Source of the DNA: Cupriavidus laharis
GTDB taxonomy: Bacteria; Pseudomonadota; Gammaproteobacteria; Burkholderiales; Burkholderiaceae
Reading direction: 5' to 3'
DNA: 64,000 bases
Assembly: GCF_914271435.1 (NCBI RefSeq)
Contig: NZ_CAJZAI010000004.1
Span: 1-64,000, forward strand
Positions 40,027-51,002 of this stretch are shown here, one piece after another. Within the stretch, counting starts at the first letter, position 1, and the number at the start of each line of letters is the position of its first letter. The translations under genes and the position numbers were made by a program. The notes below the pieces were generated by a model. It made no database searches, was not told the DNA's origin, and saw only the letters and a list, made by a program, of their open reading frames with translations.

Positions 40027-40311
40027 TCAGGGCGTTTGGGCCGGTGTCTCGTTGTCGCTGCCGGCCACGGCCTTGACGCCTGCCTTGGTCACGTCATAGG
40101 TGGCTTCGACTGCTGTCGACGCAACGCTTATGGCCGCGGAGCCCACCGTTGCCGCCGTGGAGACGGCAGCGCCGCCAACGGCGACGGTTGCCCCGACGAT
40201 GCTGCATCCTGCCAGCAAGGCGCCTGCTGCTGCGGGCGCGAGCAGCAGCGCGGCGGCGAGGCGGGCAGCCCGTTGTGAGGATCGGGGAAAACCGGAAAAC
40301 GGAAATGGCAT
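40027..40311 (-). CDS. Small lipoprotein of unknown function
   Basis: A 94-residue exported protein. A basic N-terminus and hydrophobic stretch lead to the lipobox LLAGC near residue 36, then an Ala/Val/Gly-rich segment (SIVGATVAVGGAAVSTAATV) and a short polar tail. The Ala/Gly/Val segment could insert in or lie on a membrane. It is convergent with metZ (20 nt apart) and follows the ABC exporter genes on the same strand by 70 nt. No family recognised with certainty. Confidence 0.78.
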   Translation of the reverse strand: MPFPFSGFPRSSQRAARLAAALLLAPAAAGALLAGCSIVGATVAVGGAAVSTAATVGSAAISVASTAVEATYDVTKAGVKAVAGSDNETPAQTP

Positions 40312-40381
40312 GCAGGGCTGCCCGTGGGCACATGGGTAGGCGCCGGGTCATCGGGCCCGGGCAACCGGCCGCTTGCGTGCC

Positions 40382-41251
40382 TCAGCGCAGCAAGCGGCGC
40401 CGCAACAGTACCAGCGAAAGCACCAGCGCGACAATGGCGTAAGCGGCCAGCACGGCAATGTGCAGCGCGGCGCTGTCGATCGGGCGTCCCAGCATCAGCG
40501 GCCGGATCAACGCTACCGCATGCGCGAGTGGCAGGACATTGGTGGCTGCCCGCGCGCCCTCGGGCAATTGCTCCAGCGGGAAGAACACCCCGGAGAGCAG
40601 CAGCATCGGCGTGATGACCAGCGTCTGGTAGAACATGAAGAAGTCATAGCCGGGGGCCAGCGCCGTCACGATCATCGCCAGGCTGGCGAAGGTGATGCCG
40701 GCCAGCACGATCACGGGCAGTGCAAGCAGCGAGCCCGGCATGTGCGCATAGCCGAGCGCGCCCGCCACCAGCATGATCGCCAGCCCGGACAGCACCGCCT
40801 TGCTGGCGGCCCACAGGATCTCTCCGAGCACCACGTCGCCGAGCGTCAGCGGCGCATGCATGATCGCCTCCCAGGTGCGCTGCACGTGCATGCGCGAGAA
40901 CGCGGAATACATGGACTCGAAGCTTGCCGACATCATCACGCTCGATGCCGTGGTGCCGGCTGCCAGGAAGGCGATATACGAGACGCCATGCACCTGCCCG
41001 ACCAGCAAGCCGAGCCCGAGGCCAAGGCCGAACAGGTAGATCATCGGGTCGGCCAGGTTGCCGATCAAGGATGGGACGGCCAGCTTCTTCCACACCATGT
41101 AGTTGCGGTACCAGACCATCATCCAGTTGCGCATGTTGCGCGGCAGCAGCGGCTGCGGGTAGTGCTGCCGCGACGTGGTGCCACCGGCGCTGGCCCCGGC
41201 CTGGCCCGCTTCTGCGGTGGCCGTGTCAGGGCGCGGATCCTGTTCGCTCAT
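40382..41251 (-). CDS. ABC-2 type exporter permease (NodJ-like)
   Basis: A 289-residue ABC-2 permease with six hydrophobic segments. MRNWMMVWYRNYMVWKKLAV leads into LGNLADPMIYLFGLGLGLG-like sequence, and FESMYSAFSRMHVQRTWEAI plus LSGVFFPLEQLPEGARAATN are hallmarks of the NodJ/DrrB group. It pairs with the ATPase gene, which ends 1 nt upstream of its ATG. Such pairs export lipids, polysaccharide precursors or drugs; true NodIJ export chitooligosaccharides in rhizobia, but no nod genes are seen, so the substrate is unknown. Confidence 0.9.
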   Translation of the reverse strand: MSEQDPRPDTATAEAGQAGASAGGTTSRQHYPQPLLPRNMRNWMMVWYRNYMVWKKLAVPSLIGNLADPMIYLFGLGLGLGLLVGQVHGVSYIAFLAAGTTASSVMMSASFESMYSAFSRMHVQRTWEAIMHAPLTLGDVVLGEILWAASKAVLSGLAIMLVAGALGYAHMPGSLLALPVIVLAGITFASLAMIVTALAPGYDFFMFYQTLVITPMLLLSGVFFPLEQLPEGARAATNVLPLAHAVALIRPLMLGRPIDSAALHIAVLAAYAIVALVLSLVLLRRRLLR

Positions 41252-41252
41252 G

Positions 41253-42197
<945 letters not shown>

Positions 42198-42296
42198 TAT
42201 CCGCCATTATGCCGGTCATCGTCGCGCATGACCTGTGCTGCACTGCACTATGGTCCGGACGCCGCTTCGAGTGCGAAGGTGCCAGATGCAGGGCAA

Positions 42297-42329
42297 TAAA
42301 AAACCGCCAGCATGCTGGCGGTTTTTTTT
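42297..42329. terminator. Bidirectional terminator between rpsU and the ABC genes
   Basis: CCGCCAGCATGCTGGCGG is a perfect 18-bp palindrome flanked by six A before and eight T after, so it can end transcription in either direction. On the minus strand it is the rpsU terminator. Confidence 0.9.
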
Positions 42330-42344
42330 GAGGCCTGAACCGAA

Positions 42345-42557
42345 TCAGTAGAGCTTCTTCGGCAGCATTTGCATGCGCAGACGCTTGCGCAGGCGCGCTT
42401 CGGCGGCCTTCTTCTTGCGCTTGCGCTCGGTCGTGGGCTTTTCGTAGGCGGTGCGGCTCTTCAGCTCAACGATCAGGCCAGTCTGCAGAATGGCGCGACG
42501 GAAGCGACGCATTGCAACTTCAACCGGCTCACCGGGTTTCAAGACGATCTTAGTCAA
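42345..42557 (-). CDS. rpsU: 30S ribosomal protein S21
   Basis: A 70-residue, very basic ribosomal protein of the small subunit: [20 protein letters not shown] at the start and a Lys/Arg-rich C-terminus ([18 protein letters not shown]). The start codon is TTG, fixed by AAAGGA 7 nt upstream and by the family N-terminus. It is monocistronic: a candidate promoter lies about 230 nt upstream and a strong terminator 16 nt downstream. Confidence 0.97.
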   Translation of the reverse strand: MTKIVLKPGEPVEVAMRRFRRAILQTGLIVELKSRTAYEKPTTERKRKKKAAEARLRKRLRMQMLPKKLY

Positions 42558-42788
42558 TTCAGTCCTTTAGGGGATTGCCGCACAGGCGGCTGGTTCAAAC
42601 GAGGGGGAAACTGCGGCCGCCGAAGCGGCTGGTATTGCACGCGGGGCAGATCGCCCTGGTGCACCCCCGCGAACCTGAAAGATGTGGACCTGTGAGTCCG
42701 TGCAGCCAGTGTCAGGGGTGATAGCGCCGGGTTCCTTGTACAAGGGAGCCTGGCAGTACCGGTTTCCGTAAAAAGCTATACGCCCGTA

Positions 42789-42818
42789 ACTATGGCACGT
42801 ATACGACGCAAATGTCAA
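42789..42818 (-). promoter_or_regulatory. Candidate rpsU promoter
   Basis: Read on the minus strand: a perfect TTGACA (42818-42813), an 18-nt spacer, and CATAGT (42794-42789, four of six). It would give a 5' leader of roughly 225 nt for rpsU. The spacer contains GTATAC. Confidence 0.6.
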
Positions 42819-42980
42819 GAATGTGCCGCGATTCGCGTGAGGTACGCGGCGATCAGGCCTGCATTTGCGATGCGCGATGCACAAAGCTCTGGCACAAACG
42901 AGGGCCGATGATACGCCAGAACCGGGTGCCATGGGGCGAAGAGACGGTGCCGGCGGAAAGCTCATGCCACCCTCTCCGCC

Positions 42981-43002
42981 TTTATATCTTCTTTATATCC
43001 CC
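42981..43002 (+). promoter_or_regulatory. KdpE-binding-site-like box
   Basis: TTTATAT-CTTC-TTTATAT-CCCC: two direct TTTATAT half-sites 11 nt apart followed by a C run. The E. coli KdpE site has the same layout (TTTATA and TTTACA repeats then CCCC). It lies 65 nt ahead of the first frame of the kdp unit, where the response regulator encoded at the end of the operon should bind. Confidence 0.7.
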
Positions 43003-43066
43003 TGCGTCACTTTCTACCCCGTTTTTACCGGTCGATCCCTAAGCTGCCAGTGTCAATCACTCACGG

Positions 43067-43249
43067 ATGGCTTCAGACATGGACGGGGTCTTTCTGATCG
43101 TCTTGATCCTCTTCGCCGCCGCCAGCGCGGCATTGCTACGGCTCTGCGCCGCGCTTGGCACTGACGGGACGGGGTCAGCCGCGCCGCATGGCGGCCTGCA
43201 GCACCATGCAGTACCGGGCAAGCACAGCGCTGCCGACAGGGGGCTGTGA
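43067..43249 (+). CDS. Small membrane-protein frame coupled to kdpF, function unknown
   Basis: A 60-codon frame with a single hydrophobic helix near residues 7-28 (VFLIVLILFAAASAALLRLC) and a polar, His-containing tail. Its TGA overlaps the kdpF ATG (TGATG), the same coupling used throughout the operon, and the KdpE-like box lies just upstream, so it would be the first gene of the kdp transcript. An internal ATG (residue 5) is an alternative start; no strong ribosome site is seen for either. It matches no Kdp subunit I know. It may be an extra small regulator or subunit, or a leader whose translation feeds kdpF. Confidence 0.6.
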   Translation: MASDMDGVFLIVLILFAAASAALLRLCAALGTDGTGSAAPHGGLQHHAVPGKHSAADRGL

Positions 43250-43338
43250 TGGACTGGGCTGACCTGCTGAGCAGCGCGCTGGCCGCGCTGATCTTTATCT
43301 ATCTCCTGATTGCGCTGTTCCGCCCGGAGAAATTCTGA
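43249..43338 (+). CDS. kdpF: Potassium-transporting ATPase subunit KdpF
   Basis: A 29-residue single-helix peptide that stabilises the KdpFABC complex in the inner membrane. The sequence has the normal pattern: short polar start, hydrophobic core [19 protein letters not shown] ending with the conserved Arg-Pro-Glu-Lys-Phe. Too short for most gene finders. It overlaps the upstream small frame and kdpA (TGATG at both ends). Confidence 0.93.
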   Translation: MDWADLLSSALAALIFIYLLIALFRPEKF

Positions 43339-45155
43339 TGTCGACCCAATTCCTGGGGCTGCTGGCCCTGTACCTGGCGATCCTGTTTGCCGTTGCGCCG
43401 TTCCTTGGCCGCTACATACGGCGGGCGATGGAGGATGGTGCCTGCAAGCTGACCGCGTGGGGGCGTCCGCTCGAACGCGCGCTCTACAAGCTCGCCGGCG
43501 TGCGCGCCGATGCCGAAATGGGCTGGAAGCAGTACACGGTCGCCGTGCTCGCATTCAATCTGCTTGGCGTGGTCGCGGTCTACGCGCTGCAGCGGTTCCA
43601 GGGCTACCTGCCGCTCAATCCGCAGGGCTTCGGCGCTGTGACGCCGGACTCGGCCTTCAACACGGCCATCAGCTTTGTCACCAATACCAACTGGCAAGGC
43701 TACGCGGGCGAGTCGACGATGAGCTACCTGACGCAGATGCTGGCGCTCACCGTGCAGAACTTCGTCTCTGCGGCAACCGGCATTGCAGTGGTGTTCGCGC
43801 TGATTCGCGGCTTTGCCCGGCAGAGCCGCGCGACCATCGGCAACTTCTGGGTCGACATGACGCGCAGCACGCTGTATGTGCTGATGCCCATCGCGACGGT
43901 GATCGCGCTGGCGTTGGTCAGCCAGGGCGTGATTCAGAACTTCGACAGCTACAAGGAAGTCAGCCTGGTGACGCCCGTCGAATACAGCCAGCCCAAGGTC
44001 GATGCGGCGGGGCAGCCTGTGGTCGATGCCCAAGGCAAGCCCGTCACCGAAGACCTGAAGACGGACAAGCAGACGCTGGCGATGGGCCCGGTGGCCTCGC
44101 AGGAAGCGATCAAGATGCTCGGCACCAACGGTGGCGGCTTCTTCAACGCGAATTCGGCACATCCGTATGAGAACCCGAACGCGCTCACCAACCTGATCGA
44201 GATGCTGGCCATCTTCCTGATTCCCGCCGCGCTGTGCTTCACCTTTGGCGAGATGGTGAAGGACCGGCGCCAAGGTGTGGCGGTGCTGGCCGCGATGACT
44301 GTGATCTTCGTGGCCATGGCATGCGTGGCGTCGATGTCCGAGCTGCAGGCCAATGGGGCGCTGGCGGACCTGCCGGTCGATCATGCCGTTTCGGCGCTGC
44401 AGGCCGGCGGAAACATGGAAGGCAAGGAAACGCGCTTCGGCATTGCGGCGTCGGCGCTGTTCGCCACCATCACCACAGCGGCGTCGTGCGGCGCGGTCAA
44501 TGCGATGCATGACTCCTTCACCGCCATCGGCGGACTGGTGCCGATGCTGCTGATGCAGCTTGGCGAGGTCGTGTTCGGCGGCGTCGGCTCCGGGCTTTAC
44601 GGCATGCTCGTGTACGCGGTGCTGGCCGTGTTCATCGCCGGCCTGATGATCGGACGCACGCCGGAGTACCTGGGCAAGAAAATCGAGGCCTACGAGATGA
44701 AGATGACCGCGGTCGCGATCCTCGTCACGCCGCTGCTGGTGCTGGTCGGCGCGTCGATCGCGGTGATGACCGAGGCGGGTAGGGCGGGCGTATTCAACCC
44801 GGGCACGCACGGCTTTTCCGAGATCCTCTATGCACTGTCCTCGGCGGCCAACAACAACGGCAGCGCCTTTGCCGGCCTGTCCGCCAACACGCCGTTCTAC
44901 AACACCCTGCTGGCTGCGGCGATGTGGTTCGGCCGCTTCTGGATCATCATCCCGGTCCTCGCGCTGGCCGGCTCGCTAGCGGCGAAGAAGCGCCTGGCGG
45001 TGACGGGCGGCACCATGCCGACGCACGGCGCGCTGTTCGTGGTGCTGCTGGTCGGCTCGGTGCTGCTCGTGGGGGCGCTGACCTATGTTCCGGCCCTGGC
45101 ACTGGGGCCCGTTGCCGAGCAACTGCAGGGCGCGGTAACGGCGATTGCCAAGTAA
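43338..45155 (+). CDS. kdpA: Potassium-transporting ATPase channel subunit KdpA
   Basis: K+ selectivity-filter subunit (605 aa, slightly longer than the usual 560-600) with about ten membrane helices. The four filter loops can be seen around [56 protein letters not shown] and [15 protein letters not shown] hydrophilic insertion near residues 210-250 (Gln/Lys/Asp-rich, around [20 protein letters not shown]) explains the extra length. It overlaps kdpF by one base and precedes kdpB by 19 nt. Confidence 0.96.
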   Translation: MSTQFLGLLALYLAILFAVAPFLGRYIRRAMEDGACKLTAWGRPLERALYKLAGVRADAEMGWKQYTVAVLAFNLLGVVAVYALQRFQGYLPLNPQGFGAVTPDSAFNTAISFVTNTNWQGYAGESTMSYLTQMLALTVQNFVSAATGIAVVFALIRGFARQSRATIGNFWVDMTRSTLYVLMPIATVIALALVSQGVIQNFDSYKEVSLVTPVEYSQPKVDAAGQPVVDAQGKPVTEDLKTDKQTLAMGPVASQEAIKMLGTNGGGFFNANSAHPYENPNALTNLIEMLAIFLIPAALCFTFGEMVKDRRQGVAVLAAMTVIFVAMACVASMSELQANGALADLPVDHAVSALQAGGNMEGKETRFGIAASALFATITTAASCGAVNAMHDSFTAIGGLVPMLLMQLGEVVFGGVGSGLYGMLVYAVLAVFIAGLMIGRTPEYLGKKIEAYEMKMTAVAILVTPLLVLVGASIAVMTEAGRAGVFNPGTHGFSEILYALSSAANNNGSAFAGLSANTPFYNTLLAAAMWFGRFWIIIPVLALAGSLAAKKRLAVTGGTMPTHGALFVVLLVGSVLLVGALTYVPALALGPVAEQLQGAVTAIAK

Positions 45156-45174
45156 GGGTATTGCGGAGAAACGC

Positions 45175-47406
45175 ATGCAACAAGAATCCATGGCGACGCA
45201 GAGCAAGGCTGGCGGCGCCGCATCCAGAGCCAATGCATCAGCGGAGAAGGCTGCTACGTCATCGGGCGCCGCCAATCGTCCGCGTGGCCAGCACCATCAT
45301 CGCCCGCCGCGGCGTGGCCTGTTCGCCGCAGACCTCGTCAAGCCAGCCCTGGTGGCCGCGCTGAAGAAGCTGTCGCCGCGCGAGCAGGTGCGCAACCCGG
45401 TGATGTTCGTGGTGTACGTGGGCAGCATCCTGACCACGATCCTGTTCCTCAAGGCGCTGGCTTCGCCGGCGGCCGGCGGGGAAAGTGCCGGCTTCATCCT
45501 GGCCGTCTCGGTCTGGCTGTGGTTCACGGTGCTGTTCGCCAACTTTGCCGAGGCGCTGGCCGAAGGGCGCAGCAAGCAGCAGGCCGAATCGCTGCGCGGA
45601 CTGAAGACGACCGCGATGGCGCGCGTGCTGGTGGACGGCAAGCGTGGCGGCGCGACGGAAACGCGCGCGGCCACCACCCTGCGGCGGGGCGACATCGTGC
45701 ATGTCCAGGCCGGCGACATGATCCCCGGCGACGGCGAGGTAATTGAGGGCGTGGCGTCGGTGGACGAAAGTGCCATCACCGGCGAATCGGCGCCCGTAAT
45801 TCGCGAATCGGGCGGCGACTTCTCGTCGGTGACCGGCGGTACGCGCGTGCTCTCCGACTGGATCGTGGTGCGCATTACCACCAACCCGGGCGAAAGCTTC
45901 ATCGACCGCATGATCAGCATGGTCGAGGGCGCCAAGCGGCAGAAGACGCCCAACGAGCTGGCGCTGACGATCCTGCTGGTGGGCCTGACTATCGTGCTGC
46001 TGCTCGCGACTGCCACGCTGCTGCCTTTCTCGCTCTACAGCGTGCTGGTCACCAATGCAGGGCTGCCTGTGACCATCACCGTGCTGGTCGCGCTGCTCGT
46101 GTGCCTGATCCCGACCACCATCGGCGGCCTGCTGTCGGCGATCGGCGTGGCGGGCATGAGCCGCATGATGGAAGCCAACGTCATTGCCACTTCGGGCCGC
46201 GCGGTGGAAGCCGCAGGCGACGTGGACGTGCTGCTGCTCGACAAGACCGGCACGATCACGCATGGCAACCGGCAGGCTGCGCGCTTTGTGCCGGCACCGG
46301 GCATCTCTGCCCAGCAGCTCGCGCAGGCGGCATGGCTGTCGTCGCTGGCCGACGAGACGCCCGAAGGCCGCAGCATCGTGACGCTGGCGCGTCAGCAGCC
46401 GGGCGTTGCAGCACCGGACATGGCGGTGCTGCGGCTGGTGTTCGTGCCGTTCACCGCGCAGACGCGCATGAGCGGCGTGGACCTGCGTAATGGTGATTGT
46501 GATGTTGATGGCGAACGCATCGTGCGCAAGGGCGCCGCCGATGCGGTGCGCCGCTTCGTGACCGAACGCGCGGGCAAGTTCCCGGAGGCCGTGATGCAGG
46601 CCGTGGACGATGTTGCCCGCGCGGGCAGCACGCCGCTGGTCGTGGCCGAGGAATCCGACGGCAACGTGCGCGTGCTTGGCGTGGTGGAGCTCAAGGACAT
46701 CGTCAAGACGGGCATCCGCGAACGCTTCGCCGAACTGCGCAAGATGGGTATCAAGACCGTGATGATCACCGGCGACAACCGGCTCACCGCAGCGACCATC
46801 GCGGCCGAAGCCGGCGTCGATGACTTCCTCGCCGAAGCGACGCCCGAGGCCAAGCTCAAGCTGATCCGCCAGTACCAGGGCGAGGGCCGCCTGGTGGCGA
46901 TGACCGGCGACGGCACCAACGACGCGCCGGCGCTGGCCCAGGCCGACGTCGCCGTGGCGATGAACAGCGGCACGCAGGCGGCGAAAGAGGCCGGCAACAT
47001 GGTCGATCTCGACAGCAACCCGACCAAGCTGATCGAGATCGTCGAGATCGGCAAGCAGATGCTGATGACGCGCGGTTCGCTGACCACGTTCAGCGTGGCC
47101 AACGACATAGCGAAATACTTCGCCATCATTCCGGCGGCCTTTGCCACGACCTATCCGCAGCTCAACCTGCTGAACGTGATGGGACTGAGCACGCCGGCCT
47201 CGGCCATTATGTCGGCGGTGATCTTCAATGCGCTGATCATCGTTGCGCTGATCCCGCTGGCGCTTAAGGGCGTGGCCTACCGGCCGCTTGGTGCGGCGGT
47301 GCTGCTGCGACGCAACCTGCTGATCTACGGCCTTGGTGGCATCTTGGTGCCGTTTGCCGGGATCAAGCTGATCGACCTGGTGCTGGCCCTGCTGGGCTGG
47401 GTCTGA
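45175..47406 (+). CDS. kdpB: Potassium-transporting ATPase ATP-binding subunit KdpB
   Basis: P-type ATPase subunit (743 aa) that energises K+ uptake. The phosphorylated Asp is in [16 protein letters not shown] near residue 355; [31 protein letters not shown] and [20 protein letters not shown] are the actuator, membrane-linker and hinge motifs. The first 55 residues are an Ala/Ser/His/Arg-rich cytoplasmic extension not found in E. coli KdpB (682 aa). The ATG at 45175 has CGGAGAAACGC ahead; a second ATG at 45190 is possible. Confidence 0.96.
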   Translation: MQQESMATQSKAGGAASRANASAEKAATSSGAANRPRGQHHHRPPRRGLFAADLVKPALVAALKKLSPREQVRNPVMFVVYVGSILTTILFLKALASPAAGGESAGFILAVSVWLWFTVLFANFAEALAEGRSKQQAESLRGLKTTAMARVLVDGKRGGATETRAATTLRRGDIVHVQAGDMIPGDGEVIEGVASVDESAITGESAPVIRESGGDFSSVTGGTRVLSDWIVVRITTNPGESFIDRMISMVEGAKRQKTPNELALTILLVGLTIVLLLATATLLPFSLYSVLVTNAGLPVTITVLVALLVCLIPTTIGGLLSAIGVAGMSRMMEANVIATSGRAVEAAGDVDVLLLDKTGTITHGNRQAARFVPAPGISAQQLAQAAWLSSLADETPEGRSIVTLARQQPGVAAPDMAVLRLVFVPFTAQTRMSGVDLRNGDCDVDGERIVRKGAADAVRRFVTERAGKFPEAVMQAVDDVARAGSTPLVVAEESDGNVRVLGVVELKDIVKTGIRERFAELRKMGIKTVMITGDNRLTAATIAAEAGVDDFLAEATPEAKLKLIRQYQGEGRLVAMTGDGTNDAPALAQADVAVAMNSGTQAAKEAGNMVDLDSNPTKLIEIVEIGKQMLMTRGSLTTFSVANDIAKYFAIIPAAFATTYPQLNLLNVMGLSTPASAIMSAVIFNALIIVALIPLALKGVAYRPLGAAVLLRRNLLIYGLGGILVPFAGIKLIDLVLALLGWV

Positions 47407-47432
47407 CCGTACTCCTGCATCGAGAGGGATCC

Positions 47433-48059
47433 ATGAATACGCAATTGCAATCCACGCAAACCGCGCCGTCGGTGCCGCTGCAAGGCGGATTGTTGCGGCC
47501 GGCGTTGGTCGTCTTCGTCGCGCTGTCGCTGCTGACGGGGTTGCTGTATCCCGGCGTGATCACCGCGATTTCGAAGGCGGTCTTTCCGGTGCAGGCGGCC
47601 GGCTCGCTGATCGTCAGAGACGGCAAGGCGGTGGGGTCGTCGCTGATCGGCCAGCCGTTCTCGGACCCGAAGTATTTCTGGGGCCGCCTGTCTGCAACGG
47701 CGCCCATGCCGTATAACGGCGCGGCATCGGTGGGCTCCAACCTGGGCCCGAGCAACCCGGCGCTGACCGATGCGGCGCGCGCCCGCATCGAGGCGTTGCG
47801 TGCGGTGGATCCGGACAACAAGGCAGCGGTGCCGGTCGACCTTGTCACCGCGTCCGGCAGCGGGCTCGATCCGCACATCAGCATTGCGGCGGCGGACTAC
47901 CAGGCGCCGCGCGTGGCGCGGCTGCGCGGGCTGCCGCTGGCGAAGGTACAGGAACTGATCAAGGCAAATACCGAATCGCCGCTGCTGGAGGTTCTCGGTG
48001 ATGCTGGCGTCAATGTCCTGAAGCTGAACCTGGCGCTGGATGCAGCATCCGGCAAATAG
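47433..48059 (+). CDS. kdpC: Potassium-transporting ATPase subunit KdpC
   Basis: Accessory subunit (208 aa) with one N-terminal membrane helix ([20 protein letters not shown]) and a periplasmic domain. [38 protein letters not shown] and [20 protein letters not shown] are family signatures. It follows kdpB by 26 nt with GAGAGGGATCC ahead of ATG. Confidence 0.96.
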   Translation: MNTQLQSTQTAPSVPLQGGLLRPALVVFVALSLLTGLLYPGVITAISKAVFPVQAAGSLIVRDGKAVGSSLIGQPFSDPKYFWGRLSATAPMPYNGAASVGSNLGPSNPALTDAARARIEALRAVDPDNKAAVPVDLVTASGSGLDPHISIAAADYQAPRVARLRGLPLAKVQELIKANTESPLLEVLGDAGVNVLKLNLALDAASGK

Positions 48060-48122
48060 GCACGCAGTACGCGTGGCACAATCTGACTGCGCCTGCCCCC
48101 GCGCCGGGCGGCGCAGCTGACC

Positions 48123-50978
48123 ATGCCCGAATTACGATCTCCCGCTGAACGTCCGGACCCGGACAGCCTGCTGCAACGCATGCGGGAGGAGGGCGCGCGC
48201 GCTGCGCGGGGCAAGCTGCGCGTCTACTTCGGTGCCTCGGCCGGCGTGGGCAAGACCTTTGCCATGCTGGCCGCCGCGCGGTCGCTGCGCGAGCAGGGCG
48301 TGGACGTGGTCATCGGCGTGGTCGAGACGCATGGCCGTGCCGAGACCGAGGCGCTGATCGACGGCATCAAGCGCCTGCCGATGAAGGAGGTGCCGTACCG
48401 GGACCGCGTGCTCAGGGAGTTCGATCTCGATGGTGCGTTGGCGCGTCGTCCGGCACTGGTTCTCGTCGACGAGCTGGCCCATTCCAATGCCCCGGGCAGC
48501 CGCCATCCGAAGCGCTGGCAGGACATCCAGGAGTTGCAGTCGTCTGGCATCGATGTCTGGACGACCGTCAATGTGCAGCATCTGGACAGTCTCAACGAGG
48601 CAGTGGGCGGTATCACCGGCATCCGTGTCTGGGAAACTGTGCCGGACGCCGTGTTCGACAGCGCGGACGAGGTGATCCTGGTCGACCTCCCCGCCGACGA
48701 GTTGCTGCGACGCCTGCGCGAGGGCAAGGTCTATCTGCCTGAGCAGGCCCGTCACGCGGTGCGCAACTTCTTCCGCAAGGGCAACCTCATTGCGTTGCGC
48801 GAACTGGCATTGCGCCGGACAGCGGACCGTGTCGATGACGATGTGCGGGCCTATCGCCGCGCCGAATCGATCCAGTCGGTGTGGCGCACGCGCGAGGCGG
48901 TGCTGGCCTGCATCGGCACTGGCAGCGACGCCGAGCAGGTCGTCAGGAGCGCGCGCCGGCTGGCCGGGCAGCTCGATTGCGACTGCCATGTGATCACGGT
49001 GGCGGCACCACGGCTGGCCTCCGTGCGCGATACCGAGCGCGCGCGGCTGGAGTCGGCGATGCGGCTGGCCGAGGAGCTTGGTTCGCGCACCGAGACGCTT
49101 GCTGGCAGCGACATGGTGCAGGCTGTGGCCGGCTATGTCCGGCGGCATAACCTGACCAAGGTCGTGCTTGGCCGCACGCCGACGCGATGGCGGCGCGAAG
49201 ATGATTCGCTGCTGATGCAGGGGCGCTCGCTGCTGGCCTGGGTGCTGTCGCCGTTTCTGGGCGCGCGGGCGTGGCTGTTCGGCCGCAAGAGCTTCGCCGA
49301 TGCGCTGTCTGCCGCCTGCCCCGAGATCGACGTGATGCGCGTCGCGGCGGACACCGCGCGCGTCGACGTCAAGCCCGCCAGCGCTCCGGCGCCGGTCGAG
49401 GAAAGCGAGGCCGCGCACGCGCACGAACGCCGTGTCCGCATGCAGTCCTACCTGTGGGCCGTCGCATGGTGCGCCGGCGCGACGGTGGTGTCGACGCTCG
49501 CGCGGCCGTGGTTCGACCTCGTCAATATCGCCATGCTGTTCCTCGTGGCGGTAGTCGGGGTAGCACTGCGCCATGGCCGCGCGGCCGCGGCGCTGGCCTC
49601 GGTGATTGCCGTTGGTGCCTTCGACTTCTTCTTCGTGCCACCCCGGCTGTCATTTGGCGTGAGCGATGTGCAGTACCTGCTGACGTTCCTGGTGCTGTTG
49701 TCGGTGGGCCTCGTGATTGGCCAGCTCACGGCCGGACTGCGCGAACAGGCGGAAGTCGCGGTACAGCGCGAGACCGACGCGCGCACGCTGTACGAACTCG
49801 CACGCGAGCTGTCGTCGTCCTTGATGACCGAGCAGATCGTTTCGATCGGCAGCCGCTTCCTGCGCGCGGCGTTCGATGCGCGCTCGGCATTCTTCTTCGT
49901 CGGGCCGGACGGCCGCCTGCTGCCGGCTGCCATCGACGCGCAGGGACAGGCCGATGCGCACGGTGACGCGATCGACCGCGTGCTCGCGCAATGGGTGTTC
50001 GACCACGGCCAGCCGGCCGGTACAGGCACCCACACGCTGCCGGCCGGCACCGTGCTGTACCTGCCGCTCAAGGCGCCCATGCAGACGCGCGGCGTGCTCG
50101 CGGTGGAACCGCAGGCCTGGCGTGCATTTGCCCAGCCGGCACTGCGGCGCCAGGTCGATGTGTTCGCGACGCTGATTGCCATCACGATCGAGCGGCTGCA
50201 TTATGTCGACGTCGCGCAGCAGGCGCTGCTGTCGATGGAATCGGAGCGGCTGCGCAGCTCGTTGCTGGCCGCGGTGTCGCATGACCTGCGCACGCCGCTG
50301 ACCAGCCTCATCGGCATGGCCGAGACGCTGCAGCGTGGCGATCCGCCGCTTGCGCCGCGCGTTGCCGATACGGTGGCCGCGATGCGCGACCAGGCCCGGC
50401 GCATGAGCACCATGGTGGTCAACCTGCTGGACATGGCGCGGCTGCAGGGACGGGACGTGCGCATGCAGAAGGAATGGCAATCATTCGAAGAGCTTGTCGG
50501 CGCGGCCCTGGGCGCATTGCGCGACGCGCTGGCCGGGCATCGTATCGTGGTGGCTGACCTGTCCGCGATGCCGCTGATCGAGTGCGATGCCGTGCTGATG
50601 GATCGCGTGCTGTGCAACCTGCTGGAGAACGCTGCCAAGTACACGCCGGCCGGGACCGAGATCCGCATCGGCGCCGAGGCCGTGGACGACGAGGTACGCC
50701 TTGTGGTGGAGGATGACGGCCCCGGCGTGCCGGCCGGCAGCGAACGGCAGATCTTCGAGAAATTCACACGGGGCGAGCGCGAATCGGTGACAACGGGCGT
50801 GGGCCTTGGCCTTGCTGTTTGCGACGCGATCGTGCAGGCGCATGGTGGCCGCATCTGGGTCGAGCCCGTACGCGATGCGGCTACGGCCGGGGTCGGTATC
50901 GGCGCGCGTTTCGTTGTGGCCCTGCCGCGCGGCAATCCGCCGGTGATCGAGCCGGAGGCGGCGGATATCCTCGCGTAA
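48123..50978 (+). CDS. kdpD: Sensor histidine kinase KdpD
   Basis: Sensor of K+ limitation or turgor (951 aa). In order: KdpD domain with Walker A FGASAGVGKTFAM near residue 36, a Usp-like domain around 255-370, four membrane helices near 440-540, a GAF-like domain, the phospho-acceptor box AVSHDLRTPLTSLIGMAE near 718, and HATPase motifs (NLLENAAKY, DDGPGVP, GVGLGLAVCDAIVQAHGG). It lies between kdpC and kdpE on the same strand with 63- and 24-nt gaps. Confidence 0.96.
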   Translation: MPELRSPAERPDPDSLLQRMREEGARAARGKLRVYFGASAGVGKTFAMLAAARSLREQGVDVVIGVVETHGRAETEALIDGIKRLPMKEVPYRDRVLREFDLDGALARRPALVLVDELAHSNAPGSRHPKRWQDIQELQSSGIDVWTTVNVQHLDSLNEAVGGITGIRVWETVPDAVFDSADEVILVDLPADELLRRLREGKVYLPEQARHAVRNFFRKGNLIALRELALRRTADRVDDDVRAYRRAESIQSVWRTREAVLACIGTGSDAEQVVRSARRLAGQLDCDCHVITVAAPRLASVRDTERARLESAMRLAEELGSRTETLAGSDMVQAVAGYVRRHNLTKVVLGRTPTRWRREDDSLLMQGRSLLAWVLSPFLGARAWLFGRKSFADALSAACPEIDVMRVAADTARVDVKPASAPAPVEESEAAHAHERRVRMQSYLWAVAWCAGATVVSTLARPWFDLVNIAMLFLVAVVGVALRHGRAAAALASVIAVGAFDFFFVPPRLSFGVSDVQYLLTFLVLLSVGLVIGQLTAGLREQAEVAVQRETDARTLYELARELSSSLMTEQIVSIGSRFLRAAFDARSAFFFVGPDGRLLPAAIDAQGQADAHGDAIDRVLAQWVFDHGQPAGTGTHTLPAGTVLYLPLKAPMQTRGVLAVEPQAWRAFAQPALRRQVDVFATLIAITIERLHYVDVAQQALLSMESERLRSSLLAAVSHDLRTPLTSLIGMAETLQRGDPPLAPRVADTVAAMRDQARRMSTMVVNLLDMARLQGRDVRMQKEWQSFEELVGAALGALRDALAGHRIVVADLSAMPLIECDAVLMDRVLCNLLENAAKYTPAGTEIRIGAEAVDDEVRLVVEDDGPGVPAGSERQIFEKFTRGERESVTTGVGLGLAVCDAIVQAHGGRIWVEPVRDAATAGVGIGARFVVALPRGNPPVIEPEAADILA

Positions 50979-51002
50979 TCCCACACAGACGGAGTGCAAC
51001 AG

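Larger units (their letters stand above)
42558..43066. other. rpsU/kdp divergent intergenic region
   Basis: 509 bp between two divergent units. It carries the rpsU promoter candidate (minus) and the KdpE-like box (plus), both listed. A palindrome CCTTGTACAAGG lies at 42734-42745 inside the rpsU leader. The sequence from 42975 to 43030 is markedly pyrimidine- and T-rich on the plus strand. No further gene is supported. Confidence 0.6.
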
